Positions 44,036-54,957 of a stretch of DNA of 64,000 nt are shown here, piece after piece; position 1 is the stretch's first letter; each line of letters begins with the position of its first letter. The notes beneath the pieces were generated by a model. That model was not told the origin of the DNA, did no database searches, and was given only the letters and a program-made list of their open reading frames with translations. The stretch lies in contig OY294048.1 in NCBI GenBank assembly GCA_958510825.1, forward strand, positions 29,973,026 through 30,037,025, in the 5' to 3' direction. The position numbers were made by a program, and so were the translations under genes. This DNA is from Brachypterus glaber. Taxonomy: Eukaryota; Arthropoda; Insecta; Coleoptera; Kateretidae.

Positions 44036-46190
44036 ATATTTATTTATTTATTTATCCATACGGGAAACCCCCATTACAGTAATAATTTACAAAATATGTA
44101 TAAAATTAACCTAACAAATATTTTAATAATTAAATAATAATAATTTAATTTAATCTTTGAAAAGAAAAATAACAAAAAAAGAATATATTAAAAGAAAATT
44201 AACAAATAATATAATACTATAATATAATAATAGTATATCAGAATAAAACAATAATAAATTTTAATTTATTAGTATTACCTTATTAAGAACACAGGTTTCA
44301 GTCAAGCAAGTCTTTTTAAATGATTCCTAACTTTATTCCTAAATCTATTAGATGAATCTGCAAGACATCCAAAAAAGTATGGTCATTAATAAAACGTAAA
44401 GCACAATTCCATGGGGAATTAAATAGATAATTCCTATGAAATATATTTATATAAAATATATTTACTGTGTTACGCGTATTAACAAAAGGAACATTGAATT
44501 GTAAACCACCCAACAATTCAGAACAGTTCACTTTGCCAACCGCAATGTTTTGTATAAGACAGACATTTAAAAAGGTTCTGCGAGATTCTAAAGTCATCAG
44601 ACCAGTCACTTCACGTATTTCTTCATATTGATGATCAGCCCTAAATATATTTAATCTAAAAGCAATATACCTTAAAAAATTGTTTTGGGTTCTTTCTACA
44701 CTATTAATATATATGTTATAGTGAGGAGACCATATTATTGTAGCGTATTCTAAATTTGACCGAACAATTGATTTATATAGAATAATCAGCGAATTTGTAG
44801 AAAGTTCCTTACAACTCCTAAAAATAAATCCTAATAGCTTATTAGCTTTACCTTGAATTAATTGAATATGCTTAGCGAACGTAAAGTTTTCAACTAACGT
44901 AATACCAAGATCTTTAACAGACTGACAATAACTTAAAGGCTGACCATCCAAAACATATAAAGAAGGAATTCTGACCCTAGTTCTATAAAAGCTAATAAAA
45001 TTACATTTTTTTACATTTAATAAAAGGCCATTTCTCACAGACCAATTGTGTATAGAAGTAAGGTCTAATTGTAGCAATCTTATATCCTCCATAGATCTAA
45101 TAAATCTAAAAAACTTCATGTCATCTGCAAATATCAAGGCTCCCGACCAAATCAGGTACGAAATAATGTCGTTAATAAACAGTCAAAAAAGAAGCGGTGC
45201 CAAATGGGAACCCTGGGGTACACCAGAAAGCACCAATATTTCAAAAGAGAAAAAAGTCCCAATCCTTACCGATTGTTTACGACCTGTCAAAAATCTTAAA
45301 AGCCAATTTAATAAACTTTCATTAAATCCTAACTTCCTAAGTTTATATATTAACATTATATGTATGACCTGATCAAAAGCCTTAAAAAAATCAATGTAGA
45401 TAACATCAAGTAGCCATCTATTTTCAAGGGCTTTCTGTATCTGTGAGAAAAGTAATAAAAGATTAGTTGACGTAGACCTCCCCGAGAAAAACCCATGCTG
45501 TTCGTCAGAAATAATATTTCTACAAGACCATCGCAACTGGTCATACACCAGGCTGTCAAACAGCTTGGGTATACTGGATTGGTTACATACACCCCTGTAG
45601 TTTTTAATGTCACTCCTATCACCCGACTTAAAAATTGGTATTATGTAACTTCTTTTCCAAATATCAGGGAAGATGCACTGCTCTATTGATATATTAAACA
45701 ACAATAATATCGGGTGTGAAATCGAACAAATGCAATTCTTAAGCAAAGTGTTAGGAATGCCATCAGGGCCACAGGAGAATTTATTGGGTATTTTCTGAAT
45801 TTTATTGAACACATCCATAATGTCTAATCTTAAAAAACCTATGTTGCTGGCAAATATAGAATCATTTTTAACAGGTATATCAACAGTTCTATCAGTATAA
45901 ACTGAAGAAAAGTATTTTGCAAACAGTTTTGAAATATGTTCAGGAGAATCCGCAGATTCATTTTCAAAGTACATAGAATTTGGTAAATTAAAAGTAGACT
46001 TTTTTTTATTAACATATTTCCAAAATGTTCTTGGCTCCTGAGCAATTTCATAATTAATATTATTTATATACCTGTCAAAACATTCTTTAGTTAATTGCTT
46101 ACATCTAGCTCTCAAAACTGAAAACGATAGATAATGCTCCCGAAGCTTGGTTGACTGATATTTTTTTATGAGCCACTTTTTTCTTTTTTA
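44036..46190 (-). mobile_element. 5'-truncated jockey-like LINE
   Basis: A minus-strand element whose 3' end (lower coordinate) is an AATA-type tail (44036-44055, read as ATAAATAAATAAATAAATAT on the minus strand) after GGGTTTCCCGTATGG. Coding sequence covers the linker before the reverse transcriptase through the C-terminal region. The endonuclease and ORF1 are missing, as expected from incomplete target-primed reverse transcription. No target duplication could be placed. Confidence 0.8.
44316..46187 (-). pseudogene. LINE reverse transcriptase, one in-frame stop
   Basis: Encodes the reverse transcriptase of a jockey-superfamily retrotransposon, which would copy the element's RNA at a nicked chromosomal target. 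Visible motifs in order: CGPDGIPNTLLK, IIPIFKSGD, a PKLFD segment, QHGFFSGRSTSTN, motif A with FFKAFD, motif B GVPQGSHLAPLLF, and motif C with FADD (about 45120-45131). The C-terminal domain runs on to the stop at 44316. The frame is continuous from 46187 except for TGA at 45183-45185, between motifs B and C, where a hydrophobic residue is expected. No start codon or N-terminal endonuclease is present, so the copy is dead even without the stop. The single nonsense change suggests it is not very old. Confidence 0.88.
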
Positions 46191-46285
46191 TAAGTGAGTT
46201 ATTTTTTTAGAATTAACAACAAATTAAGCTGAACTTCAAAACAGAAAAAAAATCATACTATAGGACAATTAAAAATATAATGAAC

Positions 46286-46655
46286 TTTTTTTAGGGTTAT
46301 TTGTGATAAAATAAGTCGAAAATGAAGCAAATAAAAACTTTATTGCATTACATAATCCTGCCAACGTTTCACCTAATATTTAGGCTTCTTCAGACACTGT
46401 AGAACAGTGAGTATTCTCCTGTGGAAAAATGTCCAGTGTATTTTGTTTGTTAATGTAATGTTTTTGTTTAATTTGTTTGTTTTAATGCATATTTAATAAT
46501 TTAGCCCTGAAGGAGTCTAAATATTAGGTGAAACGTTGGCATGATTATGTAATGCAATAAAGTTTTTATTTGCTTCATTTCCGAGTGTTTATCACAAATA
46601 ACCCTAAATAAATTTCAAAAAGCATCCTGTAGGAAATATTATTAATATAATGAAC
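46286..46655. mobile_element. 370-bp inverted-repeat insertion, 12-bp duplication
   Basis: AATATAATGAAC stands on both sides (46274-46285; 46644-46655 inside the right border). An unoccupied version of the same site lies at about 46908-46945 in a tandem copy of the flank. The insertion is an inverted dimer: TTTAGGGTTATTTGTGATAA...AAAACTTTATTGCATTACAT is repeated in opposite orientation at 46608 inward, about 100 bp per arm. Each arm includes TTAGGTGAAACGTTGGCA. The long duplication and inverted partial copies resemble insertions made by reverse transcription, as in Penelope-like elements, but no protein is present to prove it. Confidence 0.55.
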
Positions 46656-46990
46656 CTTATATCGATTTAAAGTCAGGTATTGTTGTGTTTGTTAACAAAT
46701 ATACTACCCTAATTATAATTATTAAAGATATCCTTGAAAGTTGTTTAATTGTGTTAAAGTTCAAAGAAATATACGATATTTATAACCACAAAAATAAAAT
46801 TGTTGAGGAACGAAAAAGAAATATTATAAACTGCGTTTTCCTTTGTTACCTACGCATTTTTTTAATAATAAAAAAACGTTTTTATGTTCATTTATAGAAC
46901 AACTATAGGACAATTAAAAATATAATGACCCTTATATCGATTTGAAGTCAAGTATTGTTTTGTTTGTTAACAAAACAAATTACGGTTGTA
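46636..46990 (+). repeat. Tandem duplicated flank, about 270-bp period
   Basis: ATATAATGAACCTTATATCG followed by ATTTAAAGTCAGGTATTGTT at 46645 recurs at 46919 with a few changes (ATATAATGACCCTTATATCG). The second copy lacks the 370-bp insertion. Nothing else in this stretch is supportable. Confidence 0.65.
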
Positions 46991-47227
46991 CGTGTTATAC
47001 ATACCTCAATTAATTATAGCTAAATACCACGATTGCAGAATTAAATTAATTCAAATAGGTGTTTTATATGAAATAGGAAATAAGGGTGATTTATTTTTCT
47101 TTATTACATATTGTGCTTTATAATTTATGGTCATGCTTAACTATGTATAAAAAATCTAAATTTAAAATACCTACCTACATTTTTGCTTTTAAATCTATAT
47201 AAAATTTATAATATTTATTGTGATACA
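46991..47227. other. AT-rich spacer
   Basis: Nothing supportable. Confidence 0.4.
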
Positions 47228-47260
47228 CTGCCGCTCATTAAATTCCGGACACCTAAAAAA
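47228..47260 (+). mobile_element. Solitary Tc1/mariner-like terminus
   Basis: TA followed by CACTGCCGCTCATTAAATTC and then CGGACACC resembles a Tc1-type terminal repeat. No matching inverted end was found, so the rest of the element is lost or too diverged. The following 400 bp, including a 109-codon open stretch at 47300-47629, has no transposase motif. Confidence 0.3.
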
Positions 47261-47621
47261 TTGACATTTTTTAAATTCAAATATTTCGAAAACTAATTAA
47301 TGAATTTCACTGATTCTTTTTTTGTTTTGAAGCTTAAACATTCTCTACTTTTGTTTGTTTTAAGAATGGTTAATTTTTTTTGTTTTTTCGTATTAACAGC
47401 AACAAATAATGTAGAACTAAGTTTCTTAACCCATCTTCTAGGACTTGCATGGTACGCCACTGAAACGGTTTATCAAATTATTAAAATCTTTTTTATTGCC
47501 GCAGTTTTAATGAATATTTTCTTTTTTTACATTTTTACTTCTGGTTTAGGAGATATCAGAATTTTCCTGAAAGTTGTCATTTTTTCAGTCAACTCAAAAA
47601 GTACTAAATCAGCAGAGTTTT

Positions 47622-47771
47622 TTATTTGAAGCTCATGTCTTTTACTTCTTTTTCTACGCTGATGTCTTTTACTTCTTCTTCTACAGTTTCTTCGTCCCGG
47701 GGTAACTTTTTATTGCAGTCTGACGGAGGCTTAACGGTGATTTCGCAGAACTGCCTCCGGACGGAGTGACC
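47622..47771 (-). CDS. Possible C-terminal exon of an unknown gene
   Basis: After an AG at 47773-47772 one minus-strand frame is open for 49 codons to TAA (47622-47624). It begins GHSVRRQFCEITVKPPSDCN and continues with an acidic tail in which VKD occurs twice in an internal repeat (EEEVKDISVEKEVKDMS). The patch is GC-richer than its surroundings and the amino-acid make-up is protein-like and hydrophilic. The acceptor has no pyrimidine tract, and no upstream exon was identified because the adjoining DNA (47780-48611) is repeats. I do not recognise the protein. It could also come from an old mobile element. Confidence 0.3.
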   Translation of the reverse strand, partial: GHSVRRQFCEITVKPPSDCNKKLPRDEETVEEEVKDISVEKEVKDMSFK

Positions 47772-47979
47772 CTATTTTTTCTTCTACTCAAGTTTTTCAA
47801 ACCCAATTTATGTTTTTGATAAACTTGATTAGAAGAAAAACTTACTCGGTTAAGCTTCAAATTTATAGCACAGCATCAATCAAATTCAAAAAGTTTACTT
47901 TAATGACTTACGCCCTTTTAGCAAAAACCCATTCAAATGTGTTTCATGAAAAAATAAGAAACTTTGAGAATGTGCATCT

Positions 47980-48247
47980 GTCCGTCTGTCCGATGTCATG
48001 ATTTTTGTAGAAAAGATAACTCAAGAAAGATTAATCCGATCGACTCAAAATTTTCAGGAAAAATCAAGTTCTATGAGGGAAAGATCCTGTTTTTAAAAAT
48101 AATCCAGCAAAAACCAAAAAAAATATGGGGGCTTTTTCAGTTTCAATGGGCTTTGTGTGTTGAATTTTGCTGAAAATTTGAAGTCGATCGGATTATTTTT
48201 TTTTGAGTTATCGTGATGAAAAGAAAACGGATGGACGGATGGACGGA
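47980..48247. repeat. Inverted repeat, arms about 90 bp
   Basis: GTCCGTCTGTCC...ATAACTCAA...AATCCGATCGACT at the left is matched in reverse at the right (AGTCGATCGGATT...TTGAGTTAT...GGACGGATGGACGG). Short open stretches on both strands here are by-products of the repeat. Confidence 0.6.
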
Positions 48248-48357
48248 TATTTTTCAATAACTTTTTGATAATACAGATAATAAAAAACATATTCTTTAAA
48301 TTTTGATGTGGCACAGCTTTAAACCTTATCATTTTAAATGACTAATAATAATTATCG

Positions 48358-48551
48358 GTATTAAATGATTGGCAAAATTTAATGTTTACAAATTCAGTAA
48401 CAAATAGTTGAATTATTAATTTTCATAATCAATATTTAATTATTATTTAATATAATATACTAAATATTTATTACCCATTGATTATGAAAAGTAATAATTT
48501 AACTATTTGTTATTGAATTTTTAAACATAGAATGTTCCAATCATTTAATAC
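48358..48551. mobile_element. Foldback MITE, 194 bp
   Basis: The ends GTATTAAATGATTGG and the reverse complement CCAATCATTTAATAC pair, and the match continues through AACAAATAGTTGAATTATTA and TTTTCATAATCAAT, about 85 bp per arm. Non-coding. Confidence 0.75.
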
Positions 48552-48561
48552 GTTTTTATCT

Positions 48562-48611
48562 GTTATGACAAGGGACAGTATAAGGTAACTGTTATTTTAC
48601 CTTGTCATAAC
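48562..48611. repeat. Hairpin GTTATGACAAGG / CCTTGTCATAAC
   Basis: A perfect 12-bp stem around a 26-nt loop that itself has ACAGT/ACTGT pairing. It lies directly after the foldback MITE. It could be a separate small element; its function is unknown. Confidence 0.65.
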
Positions 48612-48885
48612 CATTAATCGGAATAAATTCAGTTATGACTCATTAACGTTGAAAATAAACAGAGAAACATAGGCTTACGGAATAATTTTGCCCAATTATG
48701 AGGGAAATTTTTATATAGGTCACTAAATCGAAACATTTGACGACTAATTTGTTACACACAACAATGTTGAATATACATATTAACTATAAATATATAAATA
48801 TATCGGTGTTTTTCGAAGAAAATAAAAATGTAAATATTTAAAACCTCGCGTCAACGATAGAATCGATGCGGCGCCTATGCGAGCA

Positions 48886-49085
48886 NNNNNNNNNNNNNNN
48901 NNNNNNNNNNNNNNNNNNNNNNNNNNNNNNNNNNNNNNNNNNNNNNNNNNNNNNNNNNNNNNNNNNNNNNNNNNNNNNNNNNNNNNNNNNNNNNNNNNNN
49001 NNNNNNNNNNNNNNNNNNNNNNNNNNNNNNNNNNNNNNNNNNNNNNNNNNNNNNNNNNNNNNNNNNNNNNNNNNNNNNNNNNNNN
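48886..49085. other. Assembly gap, 200 N
   Basis: A run of exactly 200 N. The bases just before it (48846-48885) are CpG-rich and unlike the surroundings, so GC-rich or repetitive sequence may be missing. The true gap length is unknown. Confidence 0.99.
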
Positions 49086-49309
49086 TGGGCAGGAGGCATG
49101 GTGTGTATTTTTTTTTTAATAGAAATGAGGGTGAGACATCATTTTAAAGCCTATTCTTTATTTGACCATGACATTTTTTTGGGGAATTAAAATAGGGTTG
49201 AGAATGGGAATTTTCCTCGGAATTTTCTTCATTTTATTTTAAATAAATAAAAAAAAATAAAAATAACTAATTTCATGATACAAAACAGTAAATGATTATT
49301 TTTAACCAT

Positions 49310-49960
49310 TTCCAAAAAAGAAGGAAGGTTATCAGTTCGACGTGTGACTTTGTTTTCTTTTATGTTTCTTCCCGCATAACCCGGATAAACCGGATAACTT
49401 GATTAAGGGGTCACTCAAATATTACGACAGGCTAAACATCTTTTAAATGCCTCTAAACTTGATTCTGTGGACCTTTAATATTAAAATACCAAGAGAAAAT
49501 TATAAAAATTGTGATTTGTGATTATACTAGGCGTTTTTGATTATTACTTAACGCTTAAAGTTTAACAAAGATTTTCTTTAGTATTTCGTTTAAAATATGG
49601 TTGGTTGGACTCATGGGCGCTGAAATAAAAATACTACTAAATTTATTTTTTTTTAATTTAACTTTAAGATGATGACGTCACAACGCAAAAATAGTGCGTT
49701 TTGACGTCAGCAGCTTGCTGTGTCTTCTAAAAAGTAAAAAATAAAAACTATTAGCAAAAAAATGAACCGACTACTGTCTCCAAAAAGTAAAAAATAAAAA
49801 ATAAATCGGTGCCAATTTCACAGCAGACAATTTGACAACAAAAATAATTGTTAGTATTTAATTTAGGGAGTGGTGAAATTGGCCCCTACTTATTTTTTAT
49901 TTTTTACTTTTTAGAGACAGAAGTCGGTTCATTTTTTTTGCGAAAAGTTTTTATTAACTA
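49310..49960 (-). repeat. Dispersed repeat family, copy B
   Basis: Read on the minus strand it has the same module order as copy C (56190-57068): a hairpin module (AAAAAGTAAAAAATAAAAAA inverted around GTGAAATTGGC, 49740-49950), a segment with GCAGCTTGCT and TAGTGCGTTTTGACGTCA, then ACGCTTAAAGTTTAACAAAG, then CCGGATAACTTGATTAAGGG, and the outer GGTTATCAGTTCGAC end. The central part of the outer module is deleted relative to copy C. Confidence 0.75.
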
Positions 49961-50680
49961 CTTCTAAATGATAAATGGTAAACAAAAATTTAGTGGAATT
50001 TACAAAAGCTGAACCCCTAGGCAATAGATAACATGCCGCGCCTTTTAGGAGATGTACATGAAAGAAAAATTCCGGAAATTTTGCGAGTCAAAAACTTGAT
50101 GAAAAATAAAGTAGTAGGTAAACTATACACTCACCCTCTCATATATGCATAGGACCGTCCGGAGTTTTTTCAAAAATTTCCACCCCTAAAATTTTTCTAG
50201 TATTGCCTACTAGTAAATTTTATGCCCCATTATTAGGTTATCATATCATAAAATTAATTTTACCAAATAAGCATTTTTAAAAAAGTCACCCTGTATATGT
50301 TATAATTATTATTAGATTTTAATAACATTATTAGACATAAAAGTTAAAGCATAAATGCTTTTTGAACAACAGTAATTTTCTCTTGCAAACTTTCAATTTT
50401 TTACTTTGTAGCGTGACTAGTAACACTACCTCATTTTTATTATTCACTATCGTTCTAATTAGACATATATTAAGGTATTTCTTTGCAAACCAGTAACAAA
50501 AGTAAATAAAACTTTTTACAAGCTTATGCTTTAAATTTAACGAGGTAAGGCAAACTTTTCTATTTATAATTATTATAAATATAGTTTAAGTATGCAATTA
50601 CTGCAAATATTTTGTTTGTTTTTAAATTGTGAATTCATGTCTTATTTATAAAAATACCTCTACCTCATTATTATAATCAG

Positions 50681-50681
<1 letters not shown>
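49961..50681. other. AT-rich spacer
   Basis: No feature supported. TAAGTCACCCTGTATATG-like sequence near 50284 resembles common insect MITE ends, but no partner was found. Confidence 0.4.
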
Positions 50682-50720
<39 letters not shown>

Positions 50721-50721
50721 T
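50682..50721. repeat. (ATA)n microsatellite, LINE tail
   Basis: About 13 uninterrupted ATA units. In minus-strand orientation this is an ATT tail directly after the 3' end of the LINE at 50722-52431, so it is most likely the retrotransposon's tail. Confidence 0.85.
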
Positions 50722-52431
50722 TTATTGTAAAAATCTGGTTACGATAAGAACATTTGTATGTGCTCTAAGTACAATATACAATATATAAATTAAATAAGAA
50801 TTACAATACATAGTTAAAAATAAGAATACAAGTTTAATAAATAAATTTGGAAAAGCCAGTTTGTTTTTTTTTATTTAGTAGTTATTTTTTTTATTATTAT
50901 TATTTTTTTTTAATTAACTTAATATTTAAATAATTAATATATGATTGGAAAATTGGTTGGGTATATCAAAGGCAGGTAAATTTTATCAAGGTAAACACTC
51001 CTATGATAATGGTCATGAAAATGAAATTATTCAGCTGCATATTAATAAATTAGGTTAAATGTATTCTTTAAGTCGACTATATTGCGAATTTTCTCCCTAG
51101 ATATTTCATAAATATAAGCTTTACACATCTTTTTAAAAACATAAATTGATTGAGCTTGTTTTAAATAGTCTGGTAAGGAATTAAAAACTCTGCTACTGCG
51201 CTGGCCAATTGTTTTAAGAACTTTGGGTTCAGGTAATAAATTATTTGATCTTGTAATGGATGTTTGGACTTTTTTTTTTAAAGTGTATGTATGAGATGCT
51301 AATGAGAAGAAAAAGGGTTGCCTACAGTCCATTTTTTGACCTAGTGTAAAAAGTTCATCTGTCGGGAAGGTAATGGGTTTATTGAACATAACTTTCAGGA
51401 TTGTTTTCTGTGTCATTTCCAGGTTTTCTAGAATATCTTGATAAACTCCCCCCAACCCAGTATACCATATCTCAGATGGGACTCAACTAATGCACTATAA
51501 ACTGTGTTTAAGTTCTTCAGGTTTAAAATATTTCTTAAAATTTTAAAATAAGGAATAAAACATCCTATTTTTTTAGTTATTTCTTCGATTTGAATGTCCC
51601 ATCTGAGATGCTGGTCAAAAGTTATTCCCAAAAATTTTGCAGATGATACGCGCTTTATTGAAAATTGGGACCTGGTAAAATTTAAAGTGTTGAAAGAAGG
51701 AAGACTATTTTTGTATGAACCGAATGGCATAAACATAGTTTTATCTATGTTCAAGGTCAATAGGTTAAAGTCAAACCATTCTTTAATTAAAACGAAGTCC
51801 TCTTCAATCAACTGTTTCAATAATGCCCAGGTACTGGCTTTAAAAAATAACGTAGTATCATCTGCAAAGCTGATTACGTTCCCTCTTATTTTTACTCGAA
51901 ACAGATTATTTAGGTATAGGATGAACAAGAGCGGACCTAGTATATTGCCTTGTGGAACTCCAAACATTGGAGAGAGTGGTTCGCTCATGTAGTCCTCAAT
52001 GCTAACATACGATTTTCGAGGTAGCTAATTTTTGTGACAAACGGTGTCGAAGGCCTTAGCAAGGTCCAGAAAAATACAGATAGCCGGTGATCCCTTATCA
52101 ACAGCTTCATAGATATCCTCTAGGAGGGTTATGATCGCATCCTGAGTGGACTTACCTTTCTGAAAACCGAACTGTTTTTTGGAGATAATTGCATATTTTT
52201 TAACAAAATTTTCAATTCGGCTTTTTAGAAGTGTTTCAAAAATTTTAGTGAAATTTGTAATAAGGGAAATAGGTCTGTAATTCACTGGATCCTGTTATCT
52301 CCTTTTTTAAATATGGGAACAACTACTGATGTCTTAAACTGGATAGGGCATAAGCCAGATTTAAAGATTTTGTTAATTAATTTAGCAAGTGGTGTTGCAA
52401 TTATAACTGGAACAAGTGGAGTTTCAAATAT
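50722..52431 (-). mobile_element. 5'-truncated CR1/jockey-superfamily LINE
   Basis: A minus-strand element with its 3' end at the ATT-type tail (50682-50721) and coding homology ending near 52431, where a stop interrupts the frame before the polymerase begins. ORF1 and the endonuclease are missing. The 320-bp 3' UTR (50722-51041) is AT-rich. It is a different family from the LINE at 44 kb, judged by its motif wording and its tail. Confidence 0.75.
51042..52431 (-). pseudogene. LINE reverse transcriptase with several breaks
   Basis: Reading from 52431: a segment with KSGLCPIQFKTSVVVPIFKK, then NYRPISLITNFTKIFE, QFGFQKGKSTQDA and motif A FLDLAKAFDT, then motif B GVPQGNILGPLLFILY, motif C with FADD, and a thumb and C-terminal domain ending at 51042. 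Four lesions are visible. One base is missing near 52297-52303, just before NYRP. There is an in-frame TAG at 52025-52027. About 20 or more codons are absent between motifs A and B, right after CHKN, so the fingers-palm linker is too short. A frameshift lies in a G-run at about 51450 (six G where seven would keep the frame). The copy is dead. Confidence 0.85.
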
Positions 52432-53562
52432 TCAAATGACCATTACGTTCAAAAAGAATATTTTAATGTAACATTTTTAGCTCATATCCAAATCCATTGT
52501 CTTTAGCAGTGGCGGCTGGCCATTAGGCAAATCTGCAAAAGCCGAAGCCCTCACACAGTTAATTGTTCTATTTTGGCTATTTCAAGCCCTCCACGGCTCT
52601 TTTTTTTTAAGTTTGAATCAACAGGGCGAGGTTAAAAAAGGGATAAGTCCAAGATTTTTTTTTAATTTTCAGAAAATATTTAACAATTGCTGGCACCTCA
52701 TTTAGCTGAATAAAATACCACAGGTTTAAAATTCCTGAGTCTCCTACAAATCAAATGATAGTTTTTTGTAATTTACTTAAAGCTAGCTAAGTTGGACTTA
52801 TCACTTTTTGATGCTAGATGCTTCAATTAAATTAATTAATTATTTCAATGGTCAATTTATTTATCGTGTTAAATCCTTCATAAATTACTTTACCATTAGA
52901 TTTTCTTGCATCGTTACTGGTTAGACTTTTTTAATTGAAACGGCTACATTTAGTTTTAAAAATATTTGTTTTGATCATTCTGTTTTTTAATAAATTTAAT
53001 TGTTCGAGATATCATTTCTTATATCTGTCAACCCTATTTTGTACCTATAAGGTATGGTATAATATTTCAATGAAACGAATACCACCTAACAAACTTTTTG
53101 GAACAATAGGCAATAAAATGTCTAGAGCGCTGGGCGGGTGACCAAAGGTACGGAATATGTAATTTAATTTTGATCTGTTCAGTTTGTTTCTCTTTAGACT
53201 TTCACTCGTGAATTATTATATATTCAGAGCATCACAAAAAATAAAATTAACCTTTATCTCACAATAGAATGATGGCATTAAAAGTAATGGGTTATATTTT
53301 AAAATTTATCTATGGTATTTTAACTTTATAATTACAATAATTTTATAAATGTCATATCTGCAATTTATTCATGATATTTCAATAAAAAGTTCCTAATGAC
53401 TTTAAAGTCATCTCTGGAGTGAACAAACTAAGATATCTGCAATTTTTCGAAGAGAGCGGCTCGAGATTGGGTGGTAGAGTTGGGAGCTTTCTATGTATAA
53501 AGAAATTATCTCTGTGATAAATTTCTTTGACAAATTTAAGAATGTTATTCACTATTTCTGCT
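52432..53562. other. AT-rich spacer with a possible hAT-type terminus
   Basis: CAGTGGCGGCTGGCCATTAG at about 52507 looks like a hAT terminal repeat, but no inverted partner was found in the window. No gene supported; the open stretch 52935-53141 has no motif. Confidence 0.35.
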
Positions 53563-54797
53563 ATAGGGTAGGATCACCGGTTTTAGCCACTGCACCGGTT
53601 TTAGCCAGTCAGAGTAGTTTTTTGGGTATAGCTAAGAAATAGGAGACTTTAGATCAAAATTATCGTTTAAATCCGATTTGAATGATAAAAGTTGGGACAA
53701 CAAATAGGTTAAATAAGTTTTAACTGTAGCGAAACGAATACAGTGCCTATTTAAAATTTTGATTTTGAAAAAAATGTATGACTTATGACTTTTCTTAAGA
53801 AACCGCCAGAAAAATAATTTTAAATATCTAATTCAGGTAAAATTAAATTCGTAAAACATTTATATCAAGTTAAAGGTAAGTCATTAAACAGTTACTTTAT
53901 TAATATTTTAATACATATTTTGCAGATTTTATTCTTAAATTTGCATGGCGATAACTGTGACACTAATATGCTTCTCTTTCTAGCTATAGCCACAGAATTG
54001 GCTAAAACTGGAACCTAAGTAGTACCAGTTATAGCCAATGTCAAAAAATATCAATATGTCAAAATTACTGTACAAATAATAAAGATTTTAGCGAAAACCA
54101 CCTTTAAATATCAGCCAATAATACATTCAAATTAAAAAAGGAGGAGTATTATACAAAATAGTCGAAAACGGGGCATCAAAATGACTCAAATGATTCAAGA
54201 CTGAAGCTGAAAACTAAACATTTCACAATGTGAAATTGTAAAACATACATGTAAATTTTTTTGTAAAACTTATAGTGTCGAATATGGTATAAACTACCAG
54301 CTGGTTCAGATCCCAAAAAGACTCTAAACAAATAAATAAAAAATAAATAAAATTAATAAATATTTATAATTATCCAAGAAAAGATGTATGTAAGAAAAAA
54401 TGTAATAAAAAACGAAATCATTTTAAATATTGATTAAAAGTATATATTTTTAAAAAGCTGTAAATTTTAAATGTTCTAAAACTGTTACAAAAATATAAAT
54501 AATTTATTTTTAACATCTTTTTAGTTTTTTTAATGGTGGCTATATCTGGTGAATTTTTATGGCTAAAACCGGTGCTTGGGTGGCTAAAACTAGATAATTA
54601 GTATTATTTTGTTTGTTTTTTATTTTATAACATATCAGCTGAAGTTATATTGTTTAAACATTTATTTTATAGTATAGATATATTGTAAGTTACAGAAAAA
54701 CCAAAACTTGCAACCTTAACATTATAATGGAACATAATTAAAAGAAATAAAAACAGAATTTTTCTTAAGGTGGCTATTACTGGGGTATCTACCCTAT
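53563..54797. mobile_element. 1.2-kb element with TAGCCA site array
   Basis: The left end ATAGGGTAGGATCACC and the reverse complement of the right end ATAGGGTAGATACCCC, each followed by TAGCCAC, form an imperfect inverted repeat. TA precedes GGGTA at both tips. Inside are about nine copies of a CC(G/A)GTT(T/A)TAGCCA-like motif in both orientations (53576, 53594, about 53983, 53998, 54024, 54537, 54560, 54581, 54771), clustered near the ends and the middle. No open frame of note. A non-autonomous DNA element is the best guess. Confidence 0.5.
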
Positions 54798-54957
54798 GTC
54801 TACTACTTAATACCTCGTAGAAAAGTCCTTTTTATATTATCATAATATGTTATATGTTATATATCATAGAATAACATATATAGCAGAATATAATCAAAAT
54901 GTATGAATGCACAGTACGCCATATCCTGTATTAGAACTAATTTCTAAAAAAAAAATT

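Noticed and set aside
43794..44036. 80-codon plus-strand frame before the LINE tail
   Set aside because: No recognisable domain, and it overlaps a more protein-like minus-strand reading; neither is secure.
45046..45689. Plus-strand and second-frame ORFs across the 44-46 kb LINE
   Set aside because: Antisense or alternative-frame shadows of the reverse transcriptase coding region.
46359..46541. Hammerhead ribozyme calls in the two arms of the 46286-46655 insertion
   Set aside because: CTGANGA-like and GAAAC core segments are present, but one copy has G for the last core A, stem II needs a bulge, the base expected as U in stem III is C, and no stem I pairing was found. Kept only as a hint of family membership.
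48866..49147. ORFs spanning the N run
   Set aside because: They consist of unknown residues across the assembly gap and carry no information.
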